Shown: positions 26,861 to 35,074 of the stretch, piece after piece
Position numbering within the stretch: position 1 is the first letter of the stretch
Layout: each line of letters starts with the position of its first letter
Assembly (NCBI RefSeq): GCF_001428625.1
Contig: NZ_LMIE01000003.1
Span: 63,378-127,377, forward strand
Reading direction: 5' to 3'
Length of the DNA stretch: 64,000 bases
Origin: Hydrogenophaga sp. Root209
GTDB taxonomy: Bacteria > Pseudomonadota > Gammaproteobacteria > Burkholderiales > Burkholderiaceae_C
Position numbers and translations under genes: made by a program
The notes under the pieces: generated by a model
The model's database searches: none
The model's input: the letters and a program-made list of their open reading frames with translations, nothing else
What the model was told of the DNA's origin: nothing

Positions 26861-27727
26861 ATGTCCGCCGTGCTTGAAAAGCTCTCGAAGCTGGGCCAGA
26901 AGGAATACCGGCACGACCCGCTGACCGATCCCAAGGTCTCGATCTACCAGCCCGACCAGCCCGGCCTGATCTACCCCGGCATCCCCACGTTCGACAACGT
27001 GGCGCAGGAGCGCCAGTACCTGAAGGAGCGCCTGGCGGGCGCCTGCCGCGCGTTTGCGCGCCAGAGCTTCGACTACGGCTTCGCCGGCCACCTGACCATC
27101 CGCGACCCCGAGCACCCGCACCTGTACTGGACCAACCCGATGGCGGTGCATTTCGCGCAGGTGAAAGTGTCCAACCTGATCCTGGTGGACCACCAGGGCC
27201 AGGTGGTGGAAGGCCGCCACGCGGTCAACCGCGCCGGCTTCGTGCTGCATGCCGCGGTGCACGAGGCGCACCCGGACATCATCGCCATGTGCCACGCGCA
27301 CACGGTCTACGGCACGGCGTTCGCCTCACTGGGTCAGCCGTTGCAGCCGATCTCGCAGGACGCGGCCGCCTTCTTCGAAGACCACGTGGTGATTGGTGAC
27401 GAAGCCGGCCAGGTGGCGGTGGAGGTGAAGGCCGGCCTGAAAGTGGCCGACTGGTTCAAGGGCGTGAAGGCCGCGATCCATCAGAACCACGGCCTGTTCA
27501 CGGCCAGCCGCCACAGCATCGAGGCTGCGGCGTTCTGGTTCATCGCACTGGAGCGCTGCTGCCAGCAGCAACTGGCCGTGATGGCCACCGGTGCCACGCC
27601 GCGCCTGGTGCCGGCCGAGCGCGCGCGCTACAGCCGCGAACACGTGGGCAGCGAGTACATCGGCTGGCTGCACTTCCAGACCATCTGGAACGACCTGGTG
27701 CGCAGCGAGCCCGACCTGTTCGACTGA
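26861..27727 (+). CDS. Class II aldolase/adducin-family protein
   Basis: A 288-residue member of the AraD-like class II aldolase fold. Metal-ligand histidines are visible in MCHAHTVYGTAF, with another in AIHQNHGLFT. The early segment GFAGHLTIRDP is the phosphate- or substrate-loop of the family. Members cleave or epimerise sugar phosphates, or act as decarboxylases and hydrolases in catabolic routes; the exact reaction cannot be read here. It has a good AGGAGA ribosome-binding site and follows a divergent LysR gene. The next gene is convergent, so it is transcribed alone. Confidence 0.85.
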   Translation: MSAVLEKLSKLGQKEYRHDPLTDPKVSIYQPDQPGLIYPGIPTFDNVAQERQYLKERLAGACRAFARQSFDYGFAGHLTIRDPEHPHLYWTNPMAVHFAQVKVSNLILVDHQGQVVEGRHAVNRAGFVLHAAVHEAHPDIIAMCHAHTVYGTAFASLGQPLQPISQDAAAFFEDHVVIGDEAGQVAVEVKAGLKVADWFKGVKAAIHQNHGLFTASRHSIEAAAFWFIALERCCQQQLAVMATGATPRLVPAERARYSREHVGSEYIGWLHFQTIWNDLVRSEPDLFD

Positions 27728-27749
27728 AACAGGCCGGCCCGCGTGCCGA

Positions 27750-28304
27750 TCAGCGCTGGCCGTGGGCGGTCTTGGCGGCCTTGATGCAGGCGTCCTTGGC
27801 GTCACCGCTCATGGCATCGCATTTTTCAGCCGCTGCCTTGTACTTGGCCTCGTTGACTTCCTCTTTGCTGTCGGCTCGGGCCTCGGCCGTGGCTTTCGAG
27901 GTTTTGGCGGCGGCGAGAGCGGCCACGTGCGCTGCTTTCGCTTCCTTGTTGCACACGTCCTTGGCGTTGCCGTTCAGGTCGTCGCAGCGCTCCTTGGCCA
28001 CCTCGTAGACGCCATCGGCCTTGACGGTCTGAACCTTGATGCCATCGGCCGGCTTGCCGCTGGCCTTGAACTCGAGCTCGGCGCGAGCGTTGTTTTCCTT
28101 GGCCTTGGCCTCTTCCATGCAGATGTCCTTGGCATTGGCCTTGAGGCTGTCGCACGCGGCCTTGTCGGCCTTGTAGTCCGCGCTGATGGCGGTCTTGGCT
28201 GCGGCGTATTCGGCCTTGGAGGGTGGTGCGGCCTGGGCGGCCAGCGGCGCCAGCAGACAGGCGCTGACCAACAACATGGCGCGGGAATGGGAAGTGGTTT
28301 TCAT
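27750..28304 (-). CDS. Secreted Cys-repeat, Ala/Lys-rich protein
   Basis: A 184-residue exported protein of unknown function. Residues 1-25 are a signal peptide (LLVSACLLAPLAAQA). The mature part is highly charged and helical, with three copies of a Cys-pair repeat of the form CD-x3-(G/A)(N/D)AKD(I/V/A)C: CDSLKANAKDIC, CDDLNGNAKDVC and CDAMSGDAKDAC, each followed by an EAKA-like helix. Each repeat likely forms one disulfide-bonded helical hairpin. The start at 28304 was chosen because the signal peptide begins there, with GGG AG-rich sequence upstream; a longer frame begins at 28385. Similar proteins are often labelled TolA-like, but I see no transmembrane anchor. Confidence 0.75.
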   Translation of the reverse strand: MKTTSHSRAMLLVSACLLAPLAAQAAPPSKAEYAAAKTAISADYKADKAACDSLKANAKDICMEEAKAKENNARAELEFKASGKPADGIKVQTVKADGVYEVAKERCDDLNGNAKDVCNKEAKAAHVAALAAAKTSKATAEARADSKEEVNEAKYKAAAEKCDAMSGDAKDACIKAAKTAHGQR

Positions 28305-28487
28305 GGGGAGCCCTTTCAAAGTTGACGGAGTTGCGTGGAGCGGCACCAAGCCGCTTGAGGGATCCACGCCCACAGCATCGGCCAATCAGCGCGTGGGGTC
28401 TGTTCGGTTTCCAACGTTGCCCAACGCACACAAGGCAGCAACGCGCGTGACAAGCGCGCGCAGGCGCGCGGCGTAGCATCGGGCGCC

Positions 28488-29735
28488 ATGCCCCACACCC
28501 CTGCCGACCCCAGCCTGATCGACTCGCGCGTGGCCATGCGCCGCCTGCTCACCACCCTCGCGCTGGTGACGCTGGGCAACAGCGGCATGTACGTGGTGGC
28601 GGTGGTGCTCCCGGCGGTGCAGGCCGAGTTCGGCGTGGGCCGGGCCGACGCTTCCCTGCCCTACACGCTCATGATGGTCTGCCTGGGGATCGGCGGCTTG
28701 TTCACCGGAAAGCTGGCCGACCGCCACGGCATCACGCCGGTGCTGCGCGTGGGCGCGGTGGCGGTGGCGGGCGGATTCATCTGGGCGGCCTGGTCGGGCA
28801 GCATCTGGACCTTTGGCCTGGCGCACGGGCTGCTGCTCGGCATGCTGGGCAGCTCGTCCACCTTTGCTCCTTTGCTGGCCGACACCGCCCTCTGGTGGAA
28901 CAAGCGCCGCGGCATGGCGGTGGCCATTGCCGCCAGCGGCAACTACGTGGCCGGCACCGTCTGGCCACCGCTGGTGCAGTGGGGCATATCGACCATCGGC
29001 TGGCGCCAGACCTACATCATTCTGGGTGTGGTGTGCGGCACCGGCATCTTCTTGCTGGCCTCGCTCATGCGCCAGCGCCCACCGCTGGTGGTGACCGCGC
29101 CGGTGAGCGCGGGTGAATCAGCGCCCGATACCAGTCGCCCGTTCGGCCTGAGCCCGAACCACGCGATGGCCCTGCTGTGCGTGGCCGGCGTGGGCTGCTG
29201 CGTGGCCATGTCGATGCCGCAGGTGCACATCGTGGCCTATTGCACCGACCTGGGCTTTGGCGCGGCGCGTGGCGCCGAGATGCTCTCGCTCATGCTCTTC
29301 TGCGGCATCGCCAGCCGGCTTATCTCGGGCTGGATCTGCGACCGCATTGGCGGCATCCGCACGCTGCTGCTGGGCTCGGCTCTGCAGTGCGTGGCGTTGC
29401 TGCTGTTCCTGCCGTTCGACGGGCTGGTCTCGCTCTACTTGATTGCCGCACTGTTCGGCTTGTTCCAGGGCGGCATCGTGCCCTCATACGCCATCATCGT
29501 GCGCGAATATTTCCCGCCCAAAGAAGCCGGCGCGCGGGTGGGCGCGGTGATCATGGCCACGCTGGTGGGCATGGCGCTGGGCGGCTGGATGTCGGGCTGG
29601 GTGTACGACCTGACGGGCAGCTACCACGCGGCCTTCCTGAACGGCATCGCGTTCAACCTGCTCAACATGAGCATCGCGCTGTGGCTCTACTTCCGGGTGC
29701 GCCGCATCACCCGCGGGCAGCTGGTCGGCGCCTGA
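28488..29735 (+). CDS. MFS transporter
   Basis: A 415-residue inner-membrane carrier with 12 hydrophobic segments. The loop 2-3 signature is GKLADRHGITPVLRVG and the equivalent in the second half is SGWICDRIGGIRTLLLG, both typical of the major facilitator superfamily. The conserved YNAVVLPA-like start (GMYVVAVVLPAVQAEFGVG) resembles oxalate/formate or monocarboxylate-type members, so an organic acid is a fair guess for substrate. Its last 29 bases overlap the end of the convergent LysR gene. About 180 bases upstream separate it from the secreted repeat protein and contain the promoter region. Confidence 0.88.
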   Translation: MPHTPADPSLIDSRVAMRRLLTTLALVTLGNSGMYVVAVVLPAVQAEFGVGRADASLPYTLMMVCLGIGGLFTGKLADRHGITPVLRVGAVAVAGGFIWAAWSGSIWTFGLAHGLLLGMLGSSSTFAPLLADTALWWNKRRGMAVAIAASGNYVAGTVWPPLVQWGISTIGWRQTYIILGVVCGTGIFLLASLMRQRPPLVVTAPVSAGESAPDTSRPFGLSPNHAMALLCVAGVGCCVAMSMPQVHIVAYCTDLGFGAARGAEMLSLMLFCGIASRLISGWICDRIGGIRTLLLGSALQCVALLLFLPFDGLVSLYLIAALFGLFQGGIVPSYAIIVREYFPPKEAGARVGAVIMATLVGMALGGWMSGWVYDLTGSYHAAFLNGIAFNLLNMSIALWLYFRVRRITRGQLVGA

Positions 29736-30660
29736 TCACGGCGGCCTTGCCGGGCTTCGCGTCCTGACGGCGCACGCCGTCCAGCAGCTCCAGGAAACGC
29801 CGCGCCGCCACCCCCAGCGGCTGCGCCTTCGCCCAGACGGCGTCCACCCACAGCGGCATGGCATTGCTGAAGTTCTCCAGCGGGATTTCCACCAGCTGCC
29901 CGGCGGCCAGGGGCGCGCGCACAAAGCCCTGCGGCAACCACGCCCACCCCAGGCCGGCGATCACCAGACCCATGGCGGCCACCGGGGTGTCGGTGCGCCA
30001 TTGGTGGCGCGACATCACGATGCGCTCGTCCACGTCGCTGGTGTGCCGACCGGCCACGATGATCTGCCGCTCCACGGCCAGGTCGTCCTCGCGCACGCCG
30101 CGCGTGGCCTTGCGCCCCCGCAGCATCGGATGGGTGGGCGCCGCCACCGCCACCAGGATCTCGCGACCGACCTCCTGAAAGCCCTCGCGCGCATCGAGAC
30201 TGGCGCGTTCGAACACCAGGGCCACGTGTGCCCGCCCGCTGTGCAACATGCCCAGGGCGTCGGTTTGCGGCGCCGCCAGCACCTCCACCTCCAGCAGCGG
30301 GTGTTCGGCCGACAGCTGCACCAGCGCCGCGCTCCACGGCGTGGCCGCCAGCAGCTCCGGCGCCACTGCGATGGTCAGGCAGGGCTCCAGCCCCTGGGTG
30401 AGCGAGAGCGCATGCGTGTCCAGTTTGAGCAACTGCTCCGCCAGCAGCCGCGCCTGCGGCACCAGCGCCGTCGCCTGCGGCGTGGGACGCGGCTCGCGCC
30501 CGCTGCGGTCAAACAGCACCAGGTTCAGGTCGGCTTCGAGATGGGCGATCGCCATGCTCACCGCGGACGGCACCTTGCCCAGGGAGCGCGCCGCGGCCGA
30601 AAAGGAGCCGTGGTCCAGCACCGCCAGAAACACCTTGAGGGATTCGAAGTCAAATTTCAT
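29707..30660 (-). CDS. LysR-family regulator, AceR-like by position
   Basis: A 317-residue LysR regulator: HTH in residues 1-60 (MKFDFESLKVFLAVLDHGSF, recognition helix VPSAVSMAIAHLEADLN) and a standard effector domain with LTIAVAPELLAATPW. It is divergent from a PACE exporter gene, the same arrangement as aceR-aceI of Acinetobacter, in which a LysR regulator induces a biocide exporter. Its C-terminal coding end overlaps the MFS gene by 29 bases tail to tail. An inverted repeat lies in the shared control region. Regulation of the exporter is inferred from context. Confidence 0.9.
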   Translation of the reverse strand: MKFDFESLKVFLAVLDHGSFSAAARSLGKVPSAVSMAIAHLEADLNLVLFDRSGREPRPTPQATALVPQARLLAEQLLKLDTHALSLTQGLEPCLTIAVAPELLAATPWSAALVQLSAEHPLLEVEVLAAPQTDALGMLHSGRAHVALVFERASLDAREGFQEVGREILVAVAAPTHPMLRGRKATRGVREDDLAVERQIIVAGRHTSDVDERIVMSRHQWRTDTPVAAMGLVIAGLGWAWLPQGFVRAPLAAGQLVEIPLENFSNAMPLWVDAVWAKAQPLGVAARRFLELLDGVRRQDAKPGKAAVIRRRPAARG

Positions 30661-30672
30661 CTGTCAGTTCTC

Positions 30673-30699
30673 CTGATAGAAGCTGACTTTTAGTATCAG
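30673..30699. promoter_or_regulatory. Inverted repeat between LysR and PACE genes
   Basis: CTGATA and TATCAG form a perfect inverted repeat with a 15-base spacer in the 84-base gap between the divergent genes. The arrangement suits a LysR dimer site; it sits closer to the regulator start, as expected for an autoregulated recognition site. Confidence 0.45.
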
Positions 30700-30744
30700 T
30701 CATAACGACATACAGTGCCCCCATTGAAACAACGGAGACAAGCT

Positions 30745-31188
30745 GTGCAGGGAATCTGGAGACGCGTGGTGTACATCGGCCTGTACGAAGTGGTGGCCAT
30801 CGCACTCGCTGGCTGGGGCTTGATGCTCATGTCCGGCCACAGCTTGCTGGACAGCAGCACGCTGGCCATCGCCACCTCGTCCGTGGCGGTGGTCTGGAAC
30901 CTCGTCTTCAACACCTTCTTTGAACGGTGGGAAGCCCGCCAGAACACGAGCGGGCGCAGCGTGAAACGGCGCATCCTGCACGCGGTGAGTTTCGAGACCG
31001 GACTGGTCGCCATGCTGGTACCGCTGATCGCCTGGTGGCTGGGCGTGAGCCTGTGGCAGGCCCTGGTGATGGACATGGCCCTTGTGGTCTTTTTCCTCGT
31101 CTACACCTTCGCCTTCAACTGGGCCTTTGACGAAGTGTTCGGCCTGCCGGCCTCGGCCACGAAAGGCGTGGCGATCCAGGCGCCTTGA
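30745..31188 (+). CDS. PACE-family (AceI-like) efflux protein
   Basis: A 147-residue inner-membrane protein with four predicted helices arranged as two bacterial transmembrane pair modules: first VVYIGLYEVVAIALAGWGL with the conserved Glu in the helix, second VSFETGLVAMLVPLIAWWLG. The repeated motifs WNLVFNTFFERWE and FNWAFDEVFG are hallmarks of the PACE family, which exports biocides such as chlorhexidine or short polyamines by proton antiport. The start is GTG at 30745, with GGAG seven bases upstream; an earlier in-frame ATG at 30715 has no such site. The divergent LysR gene is the likely regulator. Confidence 0.9.
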   Translation: MQGIWRRVVYIGLYEVVAIALAGWGLMLMSGHSLLDSSTLAIATSSVAVVWNLVFNTFFERWEARQNTSGRSVKRRILHAVSFETGLVAMLVPLIAWWLGVSLWQALVMDMALVVFFLVYTFAFNWAFDEVFGLPASATKGVAIQAP

Positions 31189-31198
31189 TGCCTCGCGC

Positions 31199-32638
31199 TC
31201 AGCGCACCGATCGGGCCATCTCGGTGGCCAGTGCGCCCAGTGTGCGCAAGGCCGCGTCCACACGATCGTCGCCGGGATGCCCGACATTGAGGCGCAGGTG
31301 GTGGGTGAAGCGCCGGTCGGCTGAAAACAGCGCGCCGGGCGCCGTGCTGATGGACTGGGCGCGAGCCCGGTGGTGCAGCGCGAGGGCGTCCACCGAGGGC
31401 GGCAGTTCGAGCCAGATGAAGTAGCCACCGTCGGGGCGCGTGGTGCGCGTCCCCGGCGGAAAGTGACGCTCGATCAGCCGCAGTGCGTGTTTGCGCTGCG
31501 CCGACAGCGCCTCCCGCAGGCGCCTGAGGTGGCGGTCGTAACCGCCCTGGGCCAGGTAGTCCGCCAGGGCCAGCTGCGTTGGCAGCGCGCTGGCCAACGA
31601 GGTCGTCATCTTCAGCCGCTCCACCCGGGACGCATGGCGCCCGGCAGCGGCCCAGCCGACCCGGTAGCCCGGCGCCAGGCATTTGGAGAACGACGAGCAG
31701 TGCAGCACGCCACCCTGCTGATCGAACGCCTTGGCCGGTGGCGGGCGCAGCGAGCCCGCATACAACTCGCCATACACGTCGTCCTCGATCAGCGGCACAC
31801 GGTGGCGCGCGAGCAGTTCGACCAGCGCCTTCTTGCGGGCCGGCGACATCAGCGCGCCCAGCGGGTTCTGAAAGCTCGGCATGAACCAGCAGGCGGCCAC
31901 CTTGTGCCGATCCAGCAGCACGCTCAAGGCCTCCAGGTCCACACCGTCTCGCGGGTCGGTGGCCACCTCCACGGCCTTGAGGTGCAAGCGCTCCAGCGCC
32001 TGCAAGGCCGCATAGAACGTGGGCGACTCGACCACCACCACATCACCCGGCCGGGTGACCGCCTGCAGGCAGAGGTTGAGCGCTTCCATCGCGCCGTTGG
32101 TGACGATGAGTTCGTTCTCCGCCAGCGCCATGCCCTGCAAGGCGCAGCGCCGACGCAAGGCCTGGCGCAGCCCTTCGTCGCCAGCGGTGAGCGCACCGGT
32201 GATCTGGGTCGGTTTGAGGCCACGCATGGCGCGCGCACCGCAGCGGGCCAGCTCGTCGAACGGGAACAGGTGCGAGGCCGGGAACGCCGAGCCCAGCGGC
32301 ACCACATCGGCGTCGCGCGTGGTCTCCAGCAGATCGAACACCAGTTCGCTGATGGCCACCGGTGTGGCCTCGCTGCGCGGCGCGGCCACCTGGGGGCCGC
32401 CCCGCACGGCCCGGCGCGTGGCCCGCACATAAAACCCGGAGCGCGCCCGCACCTCGACCAGGCCCTCGGCCTCCAACTGGCCATAAGCCTGGAACACGGT
32501 GGACGGGCTCATGCCGCGCTGCTGGCGGGTCTCGCGCACCGAGGGCAGGCGCTCGCCCGGGCGCAACAAACCCCCGCGGATGGCCGTGGCCAGTTCGTCG
32601 GCCAGTTGCTGGTACCGGGGCACGCGAAAGCTGTTCAT
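31199..32638 (-). CDS. MocR/PdxR-type GntR regulator with aminotransferase-like domain
   Basis: A 479-residue regulator: a GntR winged helix (residues 1-75, YQQLADELATAIRGGLLRPG then PSVRETRQQRGMSPSTVFQA) joined to a PLP-binding fold-type I aminotransferase domain. The PLP lysine lies in HCSSFSKCLAPGYRVGW, and VESPTFYAALQALE plus NPLGALMS are conserved. MocR proteins use the PLP domain as an amino-acid or PLP sensor rather than an enzyme. The start at 32638 is the family start; an in-frame extension to 32809 overlaps the operator and the divergent gene. It is divergent from the cytochrome gene, with a strong palindrome between. Confidence 0.91.
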   Translation of the reverse strand: MNSFRVPRYQQLADELATAIRGGLLRPGERLPSVRETRQQRGMSPSTVFQAYGQLEAEGLVEVRARSGFYVRATRRAVRGGPQVAAPRSEATPVAISELVFDLLETTRDADVVPLGSAFPASHLFPFDELARCGARAMRGLKPTQITGALTAGDEGLRQALRRRCALQGMALAENELIVTNGAMEALNLCLQAVTRPGDVVVVESPTFYAALQALERLHLKAVEVATDPRDGVDLEALSVLLDRHKVAACWFMPSFQNPLGALMSPARKKALVELLARHRVPLIEDDVYGELYAGSLRPPPAKAFDQQGGVLHCSSFSKCLAPGYRVGWAAAGRHASRVERLKMTTSLASALPTQLALADYLAQGGYDRHLRRLREALSAQRKHALRLIERHFPPGTRTTRPDGGYFIWLELPPSVDALALHHRARAQSISTAPGALFSADRRFTHHLRLNVGHPGDDRVDAALRTLGALATEMARSVR

Positions 32639-32668
32639 CGGATCACACCATCTGATCTGGTCAATTTT

Positions 32669-32702
32669 CAATTCATCTGAGTCTTGCAGATCAGATGAAT
32701 TG
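32669..32702. promoter_or_regulatory. Perfect 12-bp inverted repeat, candidate MocR operator
   Basis: CAATTCATCTGA (32669-32680) and TCAGATGAATTG (32691-32702) are exact reverse complements separated by 10 bases. A third related half-site, ATCTGATC, lies at 32650-32657. The element spans nearly the whole gap between the divergent MocR gene and the cytochrome gene and overlaps the latter's leader. Perfect long arms between divergent genes strongly suggest an operator; that MocR binds it is inference. Confidence 0.65.
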
Positions 32703-32717
32703 TGTGAGGATACCCAC

Positions 32718-34685
32718 ATGCTCCCCATTCCACCCCTGATCGCCCTGTTGCTCGCCGCATGCATCCCGTGGCGCGCCGCCGCACAACCCGCCCCCCGTTT
32801 TGAAGACACCCTGGCCCAGCGGGTGCAGGCCTGCGCCAGTTGCCACGGCCAGCAGGGCCGCGCGCGCCCCGACGGCTACTACCCCCGCATCGCCGGCAAA
32901 CCGGCGGGCTACCTGTACAACCAGCTCAAGCATTTCCAGACCGGCCAGCGCCAACACGCGCTGATGGCGCGCATGGTCGATCCGCTGAGCGACGCCTACC
33001 TGTGGGAGATCGCGCACCACTTCGCATCGCTGGACCTGCCCCACGCGCCCGCCCTCCCCGCCCGCGCGCCCGCCGCCGTGTTGCAGCGTGGCGAGCAGCT
33101 CGCGCTGCGCGGTGATGCATCGCGGCAGGTGCCTGCATGCACCGCCTGCCACGGCGCCGCGCTCACCGGCGTGCAGCCTGCCGCGCCGGGGCTGCTGGGC
33201 CTTGCGCCGGACTACATCAACGCGCAGCTCGGTGCCTGGCACAACGGCACCCGCAAAGCCCAGGCGCCCGACTGCATGGCCACCATCGCGCGCACCGCTG
33301 GAGTGCGGCAGCTTCACGCCACCGGTGGCGCCGGCCTCGGTGAAGGCGGCACGGCCATGAGCGCGCCGGGTAGTCCAGTGAGCGCGCATCTCTCCCGACA
33401 ACGCGGCGCCCTGGCCATGGGTCTTGTGCTGGTCTTGCTCATCTGCGCTGGCGCCTGGCTGCTGTGGCCGTCCCAACCCGTGGCCGTGCCAGCCCTGAAC
33501 CCCACCGCCCGCCTGGACGACACCGCCACCATCGAACGCGGCCGCTACCTCGCTGTGCTGGGCAACTGCCAGACCTGCCACACCGAGCGGGGCGGCGCCG
33601 CATTCGCCGGCGGGCGCGGCATCGGCACACCGTTCGGCACCGTGTACAGCAGCAACCTCACACCCGATGGCACCGGTCTGAAAGACTGGAACGCCGACGA
33701 CTTCTGGCGCGCCCTGCACCATGGGCAATCGCGCGACGGGCGCCTGCTGAACCCGGCCTTCCCGTACACCAACACCACCCACGTCACGCGGCCCGACAGC
33801 GACGCCCTGTTCGCGTTCTTCCGCAGCCTGGCGCCGGTGGCATCGACCGTGCCGGGCAACGACCTGGGCCGGTACCTGGGTTCGCAAGCCGCGCTCAAGG
33901 CCTGGCGCGCGCTGTACTTCCGGCCCGACGACACGGTGACTGCAGCACCGGTGGACGAACTGCAACGCGGTGCCTACCTGGTGAACGGCCTGGCGCACTG
34001 CAGCGCCTGCCACGTGCCGCGCAACGCCCTGGGTGGCAGCAGCGACATGCTGTCGCTCGCCGGCGGGTTCATGTCGGCGCAGGGCTGGTACGCGCCCTCG
34101 CTGCTCGACCCCGCCGAGGGCGGCGTGCAGGAGCGCGAGCTGGCCGACATCGTGGCGCTGTTCCAGACCGGGCGCAGCGGCACGCACATCGTCACCGGAC
34201 CCATGGCCGAGGTGGTCCAGCACAGCACGCAGCACTGGGAGAGCAGCGACCTGCGCGCCATGGCGGTGCACCTCAAGGCGCTCCCGGTGACACGCAGTCG
34301 CGTGCAGGCCACGACCGAAGCGCGGTCCGACAAGGCGCTGAACCAGGGCGCAAAGATTTACGAGCAGCAGTGCGCGCAGTGCCATGGCGCGCAGGGGCAA
34401 GGCATTCGCGGCAACGATGGCGCCTGGGCCTACCCGGCACTGGCGGGCAACAGCACGGTGCTGCAGGGCGTGCCGGCCAATCTGGTGCAGGCGGTGCTCT
34501 ACGGCGGCTTTGGCCCCAGCACGGCGGGGCACCCGCGCCCCTTCGGCATGCCGCCCTTCGTGCTCGACCTGAACGGCCAGGACATCGCCGACCTGCTGAC
34601 CTATGTCAGGAGTGCGTGGGGCAACGACGCGCCGGCGGTTTCCGTGCTCGACGTGCAGCAGCTCCGAAACACGGCAGGAAAGTAA
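32718..34685 (+). CDS. Pentahaem cytochrome c: c4-like module fused to three-haem membrane cytochrome module
   Basis: One 655-residue frame has a signal peptide (1-22) and five CxxCH haem sites: C39-H43, C141-H145, C284-H288, C428-H432 and C552-H556. Residues 1-192 resemble a dihaem cytochrome c4. Residues 221-655 resemble the three-haem cytochrome subunit of periplasmic alcohol/aldehyde dehydrogenases, with their own membrane anchor at about 231-250. Residues 193-220 match neither module and cover a repeat-derived segment. In the next frame a stop at 33358 overlaps an ATG at 33357, so two adjacent genes with a small out-of-frame deletion are a real alternative. GAGGA precedes the ATG at 32718. 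A thioredoxin gene follows after 5 bases. Confidence 0.8.
   Translation: MLPIPPLIALLLAACIPWRAAAQPAPRFEDTLAQRVQACASCHGQQGRARPDGYYPRIAGKPAGYLYNQLKHFQTGQRQHALMARMVDPLSDAYLWEIAHHFASLDLPHAPALPARAPAAVLQRGEQLALRGDASRQVPACTACHGAALTGVQPAAPGLLGLAPDYINAQLGAWHNGTRKAQAPDCMATIARTAGVRQLHATGGAGLGEGGTAMSAPGSPVSAHLSRQRGALAMGLVLVLLICAGAWLLWPSQPVAVPALNPTARLDDTATIERGRYLAVLGNCQTCHTERGGAAFAGGRGIGTPFGTVYSSNLTPDGTGLKDWNADDFWRALHHGQSRDGRLLNPAFPYTNTTHVTRPDSDALFAFFRSLAPVASTVPGNDLGRYLGSQAALKAWRALYFRPDDTVTAAPVDELQRGAYLVNGLAHCSACHVPRNALGGSSDMLSLAGGFMSAQGWYAPSLLDPAEGGVQERELADIVALFQTGRSGTHIVTGPMAEVVQHSTQHWESSDLRAMAVHLKALPVTRSRVQATTEARSDKALNQGAKIYEQQCAQCHGAQGQGIRGNDGAWAYPALAGNSTVLQGVPANLVQAVLYGGFGPSTAGHPRPFGMPPFVLDLNGQDIADLLTYVRSAWGNDAPAVSVLDVQQLRNTAGK
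33358..33383 (+). repeat. Shortened copy of intergenic repeat inside the cytochrome frame
   Basis: TGAGCGCGCCGGG is joined directly to GTAGTCCAGTGAGC, matching both ends of the 67-bp element at 24614-24680 but lacking its middle of about 40 bases. In the cytochrome frame it encodes SAPGSPVSA at the module junction. In the neighbouring frame its first three bases are a stop codon, as in the other copy. Confidence 0.55.
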
Positions 34686-34690
34686 CCCGC

Positions 34691-35059
34691 ATGCAGACGC
34701 CCTGGATCGTTGGCCTCTGCGCTCAGTGGTGCCATGTTTGCCGCGGCCTGGCGCCCGACTTCCAGGCCCTGTCGCTGGAGCACCCCTCGGTCACCTGGTT
34801 GTGGATCGACGTCGAGGACCATGCGGAACTGGTGCAGGCGCTGGACATCACCACCTTTCCCTCCGTGCTGGTGGGCATGGGCGAGCAGTTGGTCTTCTTT
34901 GGCGAAGCGCCCGGCAACGCCGCGCGGTTCAGGGCGTTCCTGCAACCCTTCGCGCTGGGCCGCGTGACGCGCGCGCCCCAGGCGCCCGACGAAGCCGCGG
35001 CCGAGGTCTTCGCGCGGCTGCAGCAGTTGCCCGCGCCGCCGGGCCGGTTGCCGGGCTGA
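34691..35059 (+). CDS. Thioredoxin-family protein
   Basis: A 122-residue thioredoxin-fold protein. The redox motif is in CAQWCHVCRGLAP (WCHVC near residues 13-17) and the cis-proline is in ITTFPSVLVG. No signal peptide is visible, so it should be cytoplasmic, although its neighbour is a periplasmic cytochrome. It lies 5 bases after the cytochrome frame, so the two are co-transcribed and probably under MocR control. It may protect or reduce a partner protein; the substrate is unknown. The ATG at 34691 is the only start that gives a proper thioredoxin N-terminus. Confidence 0.82.
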   Translation: MQTPWIVGLCAQWCHVCRGLAPDFQALSLEHPSVTWLWIDVEDHAELVQALDITTFPSVLVGMGEQLVFFGEAPGNAARFRAFLQPFALGRVTRAPQAPDEAAAEVFARLQQLPAPPGRLPG

Positions 35060-35074
35060 GCCGGCGATCCTGCG

